A stretch of 64,000 nt of DNA from Belliella buryatensis. GTDB taxonomy: Bacteria > Bacteroidota > Bacteroidia > Cytophagales > Cyclobacteriaceae. Under the pieces are notes generated by a model. That model ran no database searches, was not told the DNA's origin, and was given only the letters and a program-made list of their open reading frames with translations. Shown in pieces: positions 1 through 7,666 of the stretch (position 1 is the first letter of the stretch; each line of letters starts with the position of its first letter). The DNA lies in assembly GCF_900188245.1 (NCBI RefSeq), contig NZ_FZOK01000004.1:186001-250000 (forward strand), written 5' to 3'. The position numbers and the translations under genes were made by a program.

Positions 1-1
1 A

Positions 2-331
2 TTAGGCCAGTTGATAGATGTATTTGTTTTTCAGAAGCTACGGGCCATCACAGGAGCCAAAATGATCTGGCTTCGGGCCACAGGATCCACTTTGGTTTCT
101 CAGTTTATCGATTCGTTCGTTGTGCTAGGTATTGCCTTCTACATTTTTGGCAATTGGAGTTGGGAACAAGTGGTATCTGTGGGAATCATTAATTATATAT
201 ACAAATTTTCCGTAGCGATTCTTTTGACACCCCTACTCTATCTGGGACATCATTTGATTGATAATTACCTAGGCAAAGAAGTGGCAGAAAGGATGACAGA
301 GGAAGCTATGGAAGATACTTCCTTTTTGTGA
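2..331 (+). CDS. Queuosine precursor transporter, C-terminal part (cut by window start)
   Basis: The reading frame is open from the first bases, so this is the last 109 or so residues of a longer gene. The visible part starts with a helix and the segment FQKLRAITGAKMIWLRAT, followed by two hydrophobic helices and a short charged tail. This is the C-terminal half of the YhhQ/QPTR family (formerly DUF165), inner-membrane proteins of about 220-230 residues that import queuosine precursors for tRNA modification. The charged loop with LRATGSTLVSQFIDS is typical of the family. The function comes from family resemblance. The N-terminal half lies outside the window, so completeness cannot be judged. 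Confidence 0.8.
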   Translation, partial: LGQLIDVFVFQKLRAITGAKMIWLRATGSTLVSQFIDSFVVLGIAFYIFGNWSWEQVVSVGIINYIYKFSVAILLTPLLYLGHHLIDNYLGKEVAERMTEEAMEDTSFL

Positions 332-382
332 TGCAAAACCTATAAATACAAACCTGATGAATCATGTTTGAGTAATTAATGC

Positions 383-685
383 TTAATCTTTATGAATTAG
401 CCTATTGCCGAGAATTATAATCAGCACTGCTCCAAACATCGTAACCAATAGACCAACCCCTTGCCCCAAATTAGGCATATCAAGCAAGACTCCTGCAAGA
501 TGTCCTAATATGGTCAATACACCCATCAAAATAAACATCCAGCTAATATAAACGGGCGCACCATTTTTAACAGCCTTTTCCTTTTCACGCTGAGACAAAC
601 TACCGTAGCCCGCTAGCAAATTCGGGAATTTCCTTACCAATGCACCGAGGCCAAGAAATAATAAAGCGATATAAACTCCTTCCAT
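383..685 (-). CDS. Small three-helix membrane protein, DUF3784-like
   Basis: A 100-residue protein with a hydrophobic N-terminal helix, a short cytoplasmic loop (GYGSLSQREKEKAVKNG) and two further hydrophobic helices near residues 48-68 and 74-95. The GY-x-x-LS-x-x-E-K loop between helix 1 and helix 2 resembles the DUF3784 family of small membrane proteins, whose function is unknown. No enzyme motif is present. It follows a 20-codon reading frame whose stop lies three bases before this ATG, so the two may be translationally coupled. It is convergent with the transporter gene to its left. Confidence 0.6.
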   Translation of the reverse strand: MEGVYIALLFLGLGALVRKFPNLLAGYGSLSQREKEKAVKNGAPVYISWMFILMGVLTILGHLAGVLLDMPNLGQGVGLLVTMFGAVLIIILGNRLIHKD

Positions 686-688
686 ATT

Positions 689-751
689 TTAATCCTGATC
701 TATAATTTCTTCGTGATCCACATGTTTCTTGATGTATTCAGTTGGACTCAT
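689..751 (-). CDS. Possible 20-residue peptide upstream of the DUF3784-like gene
   Basis: An ATG-started frame of 20 codons encoding MSPTEYIKKHVDHEEIIDQD, ending TAA. The next gene's ATG starts three bases after that stop. It is very charged and could be a leader peptide for the downstream membrane protein or a tiny protein in its own right. There is no independent evidence beyond the spacing and the protein-like composition. Confidence 0.3.
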   Translation of the reverse strand: MSPTEYIKKHVDHEEIIDQD

Positions 752-866
752 GTTAAACTAAAAATATACAGAAAGTTACCAAAAGACAATAAAAGAAGCC
801 GATCAATTTTTACAATCCTTCGGTTGGTTGTCATAGAAATAGGGTAAAAAAACCAGCTGATAGTTA

Positions 867-908
867 AAATCAAAAGCCTGATCATTTTGAAGATCAGGCT
901 TTTGATTT
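867..908 (-). terminator. Rho-independent terminator after the SDR gene
   Basis: A 17-bp near-perfect hairpin (arms 867-883 and 892-908, 8-base loop) with A/T-rich flanks on both sides. It lies seven bases past the SDR stop codon and can work in either direction. Confidence 0.8.
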
Positions 909-914
909 TTACGC

Positions 915-1634
915 TTAAGCACCAGGAGGCATTGTCGGTCTAACTTCAATTTTACTTGGAAGTGTACGAGGATGCATTTGCATCAGATCTACCACCATCT
1001 GCCCTAGATCTTCGATCTGGATTTTCCAAGCATCCGCATCATTAGGCTGATGGTTGTTGAAATAGGTAGCCACAGACCCAGGCATGACCGTGGTCACTCG
1101 AATATTATGCTTTCTCAGATCCAGCATAGCGGCTTGAGAGAAACCTGTCACCCCAAACTTGCTGGCATTATACGCAGATCCGTTAGCAAAGAAGTTGGTA
1201 CCTGCTAAGCTTGAAATTGTAATAAAGTAACCCTTAGATTGCTTCAACCCATCCAATCCAGCCTTGATACTATAAAACACCCCAGTAAGATTGGTATCAA
1301 TAGTCTCATGCCACTGCTCCATGGTCATGTCTTCCACAGAAGCAAAGTGGCCAATTCCAGCATTTGCCACCAGTAGATCCAATTGACCCCACTTATCAAG
1401 CACTTGGTTTACTGCATTTTGCTGAGAGTCAAAGTTCCTCACGTCTGCTGCAATACCTATAATTTCTCCTTTTCCTATTTTGGCCAGTTCAGAGGCAGCT
1501 TCATCCGCCGCTTTTTGAGATCGACTAGTGATTGCCACCTTCATTCCTTCAGCAAGCAAAGCGGCTGCTATCCCATAGCCTATCCCCTTACTTCCCCCTG
1601 TGATTAATGCTGTTTTGTTGGTTAAGTTTTGCAT
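915..1634 (-). CDS. Short-chain dehydrogenase/reductase (SDR)
   Basis: A 239-residue classical SDR, a soluble NAD(P)-dependent oxidoreductase. The nucleotide-binding motif TGGSKGIG is near residue 13, NAG near residue 91, the catalytic Ser in ISSLAG near residue 143, and YNASK near residues 155-159. The usual PG motif follows (VMPGSVAT). The substrate cannot be read from the sequence. It starts 38 bases after the stop of the DeoR-type regulator gene on the same strand and ends in a strong terminator, so the two probably form an operon. If so, it may act on a hexosamine or sugar-derived substrate of the neighbouring GalNAc locus, which is inference. It could also be an unrelated carbonyl reductase. 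Confidence 0.85.
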   Translation of the reverse strand: MQNLTNKTALITGGSKGIGYGIAAALLAEGMKVAITSRSQKAADEAASELAKIGKGEIIGIAADVRNFDSQQNAVNQVLDKWGQLDLLVANAGIGHFASVEDMTMEQWHETIDTNLTGVFYSIKAGLDGLKQSKGYFITISSLAGTNFFANGSAYNASKFGVTGFSQAAMLDLRKHNIRVTTVMPGSVATYFNNHQPNDADAWKIQIEDLGQMVVDLMQMHPRTLPSKIEVRPTMPPGA

Positions 1635-1672
1635 GATTTAGATTTAAAATTGAAAAGAATTAAAGGCACCTA

Positions 1673-2434
1673 TCAATTTGCAATAATTACTTCAACATTG
1701 TTTCTTTCAAGCATTTTGACATATTCTTGTTCAATATCATTATCGGTAATTACTTTATGAATTTTATTAAAACCAGCTATAAAAGCAAAACCGATTTTTT
1801 TGAACTTTGAAGAATCTGCTACTACAATTACCTCTTCTGCAATGTCAATCATCAATTGGTTAAGATAGGCTTCCTCCATGTGGTAGGTATACACTCCCAC
1901 ATCTGACTTAAAACCATCCACTCCTAAAAAAAGTTTGTTGCAATGCAATTGTTTGAAGTTTCTTTCCGCCATAGGACCTACAAGTGACATTGAAAATTCC
2001 TTCAAAAACCCACCAGGAACCATGACATCAAGATTATCGAAGTTTGCCAAATTATTAATGATATCTAAGGCATTACTGATAACAGAAAGTCTTTCGAATT
2101 TCCCAAGATTATTGGAGATTTCGAAAGTTGTGGTACCAGAATCTAAAATAATAGAATCATTCTCTTGGATCATTTTCGCTGCAGCTTTCCCAATAGCTTT
2201 CTTTGCATCCAAATTAATCTTCTTCTTTTCTGTGACTGGAATTGCATGCGTATTTGTTTTGAATGCACCACCATGCGCTCTGATTAGAAGCTTGTTTTTT
2301 TCTAAGTTGGCTAGATCATTTCTTATTGTTACTTCACTAACATCAAACTCTTTACTTAATTCACTAACATTAACTTGTCCAAAATTATCAAGAGCTTCCA
2401 GTATCCTAGAACGTCTTAAGGCTGTTTTTTTCAT
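1673..2434 (-). CDS. agaR: DeoR/GlpR-family transcriptional regulator, AgaR-like
   Basis: A 253-residue repressor of the DeoR family. The N-terminal winged helix-turn-helix spans about residues 5-60 (LSKEFDVSEVTIRNDLANLE, then the R-AHGGA hinge). The sugar-phosphate-binding DeoRC domain follows, with the typical DSGTTT-like segment (ILDSGTTTFE) near residue 98 and FLGVDGF near residue 168. DeoR proteins sense phosphorylated sugars and repress nearby catabolic genes. Here the gene is divergent from susC and sits at the edge of a GalNAc-type catabolic locus, so AgaR-like control is the likely role. TTTC-repeat sequences resembling AgaR operators occur upstream of it and upstream of the sulfatase. 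The gene symbol is by context and not proven. Confidence 0.8.
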   Translation of the reverse strand: MKKTALRRSRILEALDNFGQVNVSELSKEFDVSEVTIRNDLANLEKNKLLIRAHGGAFKTNTHAIPVTEKKKINLDAKKAIGKAAAKMIQENDSIILDSGTTTFEISNNLGKFERLSVISNALDIINNLANFDNLDVMVPGGFLKEFSMSLVGPMAERNFKQLHCNKLFLGVDGFKSDVGVYTYHMEEAYLNQLMIDIAEEVIVVADSSKFKKIGFAFIAGFNKIHKVITDNDIEQEYVKMLERNNVEVIIAN

Positions 2435-2628
2435 ATCTGAAGATGAATTTACTTTTGAAGGTACATTTGTGTGATTTTAGGCTTGAATATAAGAATAAAT
2501 CTTTCAAATCAGTAATAATCGAAAGGAGATATAAATATTATCTTGGCAGTTTTTTATATTTCTATACATTCTTATTTCATTCAATAGCGACATTTAAGAA
2601 AAATTTAAAGATTGATATCAATAAAATT

Positions 2629-2648
2629 ATTTCATTTCATTATTTTTC
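2629..2648. promoter_or_regulatory. Candidate AgaR/DeoR-type operator
   Basis: The sequence ATTTCATTTCATTATTTTTC repeats a TTTCA unit. It resembles the TTTCRTTTCRTTT repeats known for proteobacterial AgaR operators. A very similar string lies upstream of the sulfatase gene. Binding is inferred. Confidence 0.4.
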
Positions 2649-2679
2649 TATTATATAAATATTTCATTAAGTTTGTTTT

Positions 2680-2693
2680 GCATAAAATTATGC
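2680..2693. repeat. 14-bp palindrome GCATAA-AA-TTATGC
   Basis: Six-base arms around a two-base centre in the agaR/susC intergenic region. It could be a second operator for a dimeric regulator. Confidence 0.3.
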
Positions 2694-2727
2694 AGCCTCA
2701 AATTTTGATTATTGGGTTATTGATTCG

Positions 2728-2762
2728 AAAAACCGATTGGAATTATTCCTCTCGGTTTTTTT
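2728..2762 (+). terminator. Terminator-like hairpin upstream of susC
   Basis: A nine-base stem (AAAAACCGA with TCGGTTTTT), a 15-base loop and a T run of seven. No plus-strand gene ends before it, so it may insulate susC or attenuate a long leader. Confidence 0.4.
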
Positions 2763-2920
2763 ATTGACCGATTACAGTTTTTAAAAATACATTTACTCAC
2801 ATTTAATGTTTCGTATTATTCTTTTTTAAATAGATTAAATTCATGTAAAATATAATTTACAGCAAAATAATATTTTATCTTCAGAAAAATTTCCACAAAA
2901 CTTTCATATACTTTTTATTT

Positions 2921-2928
2921 TATTTTTG
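2921..2928 (+). promoter_or_regulatory. Candidate -7 box (TATTTTTG) for susC
   Basis: Matches the Bacteroidota TAnnTTTG consensus about 100 bases before the susC start. No clear TTTG -33 element is seen at the right distance, and the region is T-rich. Confidence 0.35.
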
Positions 2929-3027
2929 TTTTGTAATTCTAATTAATATATTTAAAAAATTATTTCCACTTCCTTATATATCTTAGATATATAGAAAAGT
3001 CAATTTAAAACCAAAACCTTAATAACT

Positions 3028-5952
3028 ATGAGAAAATGTTTATTATGTTTAATGGCTTTTGTTCTTTCAAGTATTCCTTGGGGAGTAATGGCACAAACAC
3101 AAGATTTGAAAGGAATTGTAAAAGATTCGAAAACATCTGAAACAATCCCAGGAGTCAATGTTCTTGTAAAGGGAACACGAAATGGTACCATTACAGATTT
3201 TGATGGTGAGTTTACAATTCCTGTTGAAAGAGGCAATACATTAGTATTTTCCTTTATTGGATTCACTACACAAGAAATTGTGTATACAGGACAATCTTCA
3301 CTTGAGGTTTCCTTGAATGCCGATACAAAAGACCTTCAAGAAGTAATTGTTACTGGATATGGAACGCAAAAAAGAGAGAATCTAACAGGATCAATTGCTA
3401 CAGTTAGTGGAGATAAATTGACTGATATCACTTCACCAAATATCGGAAATATGCTACAAGGTAAAGTAGCTGGTGTGGATGTAATCGCTTCTACGGGTGC
3501 ACCTGGTGCTATGCCTACCATAAGAATTAGAGGAAGAAGCTCCATTAGATCTTCTGTAACACCAATTTGGGTGGTAGATGGAGTAATATGGCATGATACC
3601 CCAATATTGAATCCTAATGATGTAGAGTCAATCTCAGTTCTTAAAGATGCTGCTGCAGCAGCCCTTTATGGATCAAGAGGTGCTAATGGTGTTATTGTCG
3701 TGACGACTAAGGGAGCAAAAGCAGGAGTAAATAAGCTTTCGCTAAATGTAAAAACTGGTGTCAGCGTGTTTAATCGAAGGGATTTCCAGGTAATGAATTC
3801 AGAAGAATTACATGATCTTTGGACTCAATTTCCAAATGCAAACAGCATTCCTGGGTGGTTTGATGAATCTTTGAAGCAAAGAGACACAGATTGGCTAGAT
3901 ATAGGAACCCAAACAGGACAAGTAAGAGATTACAACTTATCATATACAGGAACTTCAGAAAGAGCTAGGGTATTCACTGCGTTCAACTATTTTAATGAAA
4001 CAGGAACTGTTAGAGGTGATTCTTTTGAAAGACTTTCTGCTAGAATCAATTATGACTATGACATTAACTCTAAGTTGACTTTCAAACCAAAATTAGCTGC
4101 AACATACACATCTAATGAAAATGCAAGACACAGCATATACGATATGTATAGAAACCTTCCTTGGGACAATCCATTTGCTGCTGATGGATCACCAATAAAC
4201 ACCCTTACACCTGGGGCAAATTGGAGAGGTCGTGACAATAGAAACTACTTATACGATTTACAGTGGAATTTTGGTAATTCATCTGTATTCAATGTATTAA
4301 GTAATATTGATTTCCAATATGACTTTAACGAGTATTTATCTTTTATATCCACAAATAGCTTAACATTCTATACTGGGGATTCATTTAACTATACTGATCC
4401 AAGATCTAATTCTGGCTTAGCCGACAATGGGAGAATCTCTGCAGGACAAAACAAGCGAATTACAAGATTTACTAATCAAATGCTATCTTATACAAGAACA
4501 TTTGACAAGCATTTTGTCAATATCTTAGCTGGCTATGAATTCAATGATTATGTATTTAGTAATGTATCTGCACAAGGAAAAGGTATCCCTGCAGGAGCTC
4601 AAGTCATAAGCAATGCCTCCGAGCCCCAAGCTATTGGTGGTACTAAAAATGACTATGCATTTCAATCTTACTTGTTGAATGCAAACTACAGCTATGAAAA
4701 CAGATATAGTGCACAAGCTTCTTTTAGAAGAGATGGTGCATCAAGATTCGGTGCAAACAATAAGTATGGAAACTTCTTCTCTCTAAGTGGTGCTTGGAAC
4801 ATTCACAATGAATCTTTCTTTAACGTATCCTCTATTGATTACTTAAGAACAAAAGTGGCCTATGGACAAGTAGGAAATACACCTTCAAGCTTATATCCAC
4901 ATCTTGAATTGTTCTCACTAAATGCACAATACGATGGTAATCCTGCCGCGGTCGCAGCCTCTCTAGGCAACCCTAACCTTACTTGGGAAAAAACAGCTGC
5001 AAGCAACTTTGGAATAGAAATCGGCCTTTTCAATAGAATTGACTTAGCCGCTGAGTATTATATAAAAAATACGACAGACTTACTTCATTTTGTTCCATTA
5101 CCAAATATCTCTGGTTTTGATGGATATTTTGATAATATAGGAAGTGTATTGAACAAAGGGGTAGAAGTAACTTTAGGTTTAGATGTGTTAAAAGCCAATG
5201 ACTTAAACTGGAGATTGGACTTTAATATTGGATTAAACAGAAATGAAATCACTGAGCTATACGAAAATAGAAGACAAATCTCTGGGAACAGAATTGTTGA
5301 AGTAGGTGAAGATATTGATACTTGGTTTATGCGTAAATGGGCTGGTGTAAATCCTGAAGATGGAACTCCCCTCTGGGAAAGAGTAGACCCAAATACAGGT
5401 GAAATAACACTAACGGGAAGTTATGCTCAAGCATCTTTACAAAAAGTTGGCACTTCTACACCTCAGTTCTTTGGAGGTCTTACTTCTTCCTTTGATTTCA
5501 AAGGGTTTTACTTAAATGCAAATATGGCATTTTCTAAAGGTGCTTTGGTCTACCATAGCGCAAGAGAAACTTTTGATAGTGATGGCGCTTATCCTACTTA
5601 TAACTACATGAGATTGAGACCTGAATGGTCTAGATGGAGTCCAGAAAACCCTAATGCAACACATCCTCAACCTTTCTTTGGTGGTAATAATGATGCACAT
5701 AGACCTTCCTCTAGATTCCTTGAAGATGTGAGTTTCTTAAGAGTAAGGAACATTACAGCTGGATACAGGCTACCAGTGAGTTTTATACAAAAACTAAAGC
5801 TAACTGGCCTTGACGTTTTCGTATCAGCAGATAATTTGATCACTTTCACTTCATTTTCTGGACTTGATCCTGAAGCTGCTATTTTCGGAGATACCGGATC
5901 GCAATATCCACTTCCTAAGAGAATTAGCTTTGGCCTAAATGTGAACTTCTAA
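3028..5952 (+). CDS. susC: SusC/RagA-family TonB-dependent outer-membrane transporter
   Basis: A 974-residue outer-membrane beta-barrel that imports glycan fragments with its SusD partner. A signal peptide covers about residues 1-23 (ending GVMAQ). A carboxypeptidase-regulatory-like domain with PGVNVLVKGT and TDFDGEF follows to about residue 95. The TonB box region is LQEVIVTGYGTQKR, then the plug domain (IRGRSS, VDGV, ILKDAAAAALYGSRGANGVI-type motif) and a long barrel ending in RISFGLNVNF with a C-terminal aromatic residue. Length is typical of SusC proteins. The susD gene starts 12 bases downstream. The neighbouring enzymes suggest a GalNAc-containing, partly sulfated oligosaccharide as cargo (inference). 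Confidence 0.95.
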   Translation: MRKCLLCLMAFVLSSIPWGVMAQTQDLKGIVKDSKTSETIPGVNVLVKGTRNGTITDFDGEFTIPVERGNTLVFSFIGFTTQEIVYTGQSSLEVSLNADTKDLQEVIVTGYGTQKRENLTGSIATVSGDKLTDITSPNIGNMLQGKVAGVDVIASTGAPGAMPTIRIRGRSSIRSSVTPIWVVDGVIWHDTPILNPNDVESISVLKDAAAAALYGSRGANGVIVVTTKGAKAGVNKLSLNVKTGVSVFNRRDFQVMNSEELHDLWTQFPNANSIPGWFDESLKQRDTDWLDIGTQTGQVRDYNLSYTGTSERARVFTAFNYFNETGTVRGDSFERLSARINYDYDINSKLTFKPKLAATYTSNENARHSIYDMYRNLPWDNPFAADGSPINTLTPGANWRGRDNRNYLYDLQWNFGNSSVFNVLSNIDFQYDFNEYLSFISTNSLTFYTGDSFNYTDPRSNSGLADNGRISAGQNKRITRFTNQMLSYTRTFDKHFVNILAGYEFNDYVFSNVSAQGKGIPAGAQVISNASEPQAIGGTKNDYAFQSYLLNANYSYENRYSAQASFRRDGASRFGANNKYGNFFSLSGAWNIHNESFFNVSSIDYLRTKVAYGQVGNTPSSLYPHLELFSLNAQYDGNPAAVAASLGNPNLTWEKTAASNFGIEIGLFNRIDLAAEYYIKNTTDLLHFVPLPNISGFDGYFDNIGSVLNKGVEVTLGLDVLKANDLNWRLDFNIGLNRNEITELYENRRQISGNRIVEVGEDIDTWFMRKWAGVNPEDGTPLWERVDPNTGEITLTGSYAQASLQKVGTSTPQFFGGLTSSFDFKGFYLNANMAFSKGALVYHSARETFDSDGAYPTYNYMRLRPEWSRWSPENPNATHPQPFFGGNNDAHRPSSRFLEDVSFLRVRNITAGYRLPVSFIQKLKLTGLDVFVSADNLITFTSFSGLDPEAAIFGDTGSQYPLPKRISFGLNVNF

Positions 5953-5964
5953 TCTGACTTTATC

Positions 5965-7602
5965 ATGAAAAAATTATCATTTATAATTACATTATCATTG
6001 GGAGTTATGACATTCTTCTCCTGTGATATAGACAGGACTCCTTTTGATTCCATTACATCAGAGGATTTAGCAAATTCCGAAACGAGTGCTTTCAATGTGA
6101 CACTTGGGACATATAGCAGAATGCGTGCTTGGACTGAAAATTGGCATAGGTTATTTGAATATCCAGGTGATAATGTCGCTTTAAGTGGCACTACTTCTGA
6201 CCCTTTATTCTTCACTTACAATTTCAATCGAATTCCAAATTCAAGTAGAACAGCAGGGTTCTGGAGAAGTAGTTACCAAATTGTAGTAGCTACCAATCAG
6301 GTGATTGGAAATGTTCCAGAAGGAAGTTCTCCTAGTAACAACCAAATCTTAGCGGAAAACTACTACATTAGAGCATTGATGCACTTCAGTCTTGTTAACA
6401 TTTTTGGCAAGCCTTACAATCAAGGTGTTAATAATCCTGGTATTCCACTCAAACTCGATGCAGAGCCCCTCAACCATCCAATCAGATCTTCTGTAGGAGA
6501 TGTATACGGTCAAGTTGAAGCAGATTTATTAAAGGCCGTTTCATTGTTTTCTGAAAATAAGACGAATGTATATGCTTCTAAAGAAGCTGCTTGGGCATTG
6601 CTTTCGAGACTCTACTTATACAAAGAAGATAATCAAAAATCAGCTGAATATGCTGACCTTGTGATCAATTCAGGAAGATTCTCACTTTTACAGACAAACA
6701 GACTTGCTGATTATCCTAAATTGGCTCCTGAAAGTAATTCTGAGACTATTTTTGCTATTAAATTTGTAAAAGATGTAGATTATGAATCAAATGGTTGGTT
6801 TACCATTGGATCATTATATGCAAATGTACAAGGCTCAGGTTGGGGAGAAATGTATGCCTCAAGACCGTATCTGGAACTAGTAAGAGAGTTCCCCGAAGAT
6901 CAGAGAAATAAATTCATTCAACCAGTAGTTGTAGACCAAAATGTGACTTGGGGATTATTTGTAAGAAACAACCTAACTTATGGTTGGACTGTATTGACCC
7001 CTCAAGGAGAAGACTTTGCATATACTCACGGTGGAACCACCAAATTGGTGGAAAAGGAATTTAATGAAAGAGGCGGCATAAGCTACCATATTGACACAGA
7101 TGAGGGTAAAAAGCAAATCTTAATCGACAAGAGACTTGACCTGAGAAATAACTTCCCTAAATACTTCATCTTGAAATGTTCTGGCCAAGAAGATCAAGCT
7201 CACTTATGGTCTCCTGTGGTATCGAGACTAGCAGAAATGTACCTCAATAAAGCAGAAGCACTTGCAAAACAAGGACAAAATGCTGAAGCTCTAGAACTTG
7301 TTAATGTGATTAGATCTAGAGCAGGTATTCCTCAAAATGGACTTTACAACCTAGGAAATCTAGGTGGGAAAACTGTTCTTGACGTCGTATTGGAAGAAAG
7401 ACAACTAGAGCTTTCTTGGGAAGGCCATAGAAAAATGGATGTTTTCAGAAATGGTAGAATGATGGATAGACGCTATCCTGGAACCCATTTGGCTGGAAAC
7501 AACCCAAGACAAACAATTCTTGCGAATGAGAATGCTATCATAGAGTTTATACCAGAAGCTCAACTCCTTGTTCATGAAGGATTGACGCAAAATCCTGAGT
7601 AA
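5965..7602 (+). CDS. susD: SusD/RagB-family surface glycan-binding lipoprotein
   Basis: A 545-residue lipoprotein with an N-terminal signal and lipobox ending FFSC at about residue 20. SusD proteins sit on the outer membrane as a lid over SusC and bind the glycan. The TPR-like helical pattern is visible (AENYYIRALMHFSLVNIFG, AWALLSRLYLYKED, AEMYLNKAEALAKQG) and the C-terminal segment LEERQLELSWEGHRKMDVFR is diagnostic of the RagB/SusD domain. It lies 12 bases after susC. A strong terminator follows 10 bases after its stop codon, which likely sets expression of susCD above that of the next gene. Confidence 0.95.
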   Translation: MKKLSFIITLSLGVMTFFSCDIDRTPFDSITSEDLANSETSAFNVTLGTYSRMRAWTENWHRLFEYPGDNVALSGTTSDPLFFTYNFNRIPNSSRTAGFWRSSYQIVVATNQVIGNVPEGSSPSNNQILAENYYIRALMHFSLVNIFGKPYNQGVNNPGIPLKLDAEPLNHPIRSSVGDVYGQVEADLLKAVSLFSENKTNVYASKEAAWALLSRLYLYKEDNQKSAEYADLVINSGRFSLLQTNRLADYPKLAPESNSETIFAIKFVKDVDYESNGWFTIGSLYANVQGSGWGEMYASRPYLELVREFPEDQRNKFIQPVVVDQNVTWGLFVRNNLTYGWTVLTPQGEDFAYTHGGTTKLVEKEFNERGGISYHIDTDEGKKQILIDKRLDLRNNFPKYFILKCSGQEDQAHLWSPVVSRLAEMYLNKAEALAKQGQNAEALELVNVIRSRAGIPQNGLYNLGNLGGKTVLDVVLEERQLELSWEGHRKMDVFRNGRMMDRRYPGTHLAGNNPRQTILANENAIIEFIPEAQLLVHEGLTQNPE

Positions 7603-7612
7603 TTTAACAGTT

Positions 7613-7647
7613 AACAATGCCTGATTATATCAGGCATTGTTTTTTTA
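7613..7647 (+). terminator. Intercistronic terminator between susD and the DUF3472 gene
   Basis: A perfect 12-bp stem (AACAATGCCTGA, five-base loop, complement) followed by seven T residues. The next gene begins only 20 bases later with no clear promoter of its own, so partial read-through is likely. Confidence 0.85.
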
Positions 7648-7666
7648 TCTTTAAATACTTCATCAA

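Larger units (their letters stand above)
2435..3027. other. 593-bp divergent control region between agaR and susC
   Basis: No convincing gene. It holds a TTTCATTTCATT-type operator candidate (2629-2648), a small palindrome (2680-2693), a terminator-like hairpin (2728-2762) and a TATTTTTG promoter box (2921-2928). A 71-codon frame across its left part is low-complexity AT-rich translation and was not accepted. Confidence 0.6.

Noticed and set aside
1935-2474. 179-codon plus-strand frame
   Set aside because: Antisense shadow of the DeoR-type regulator gene, which has clear domain motifs.
2443-2658. 71-codon frame between agaR and susC
   Set aside because: Low-complexity translation of AT-rich DNA, no motif, and it lies over candidate operators.
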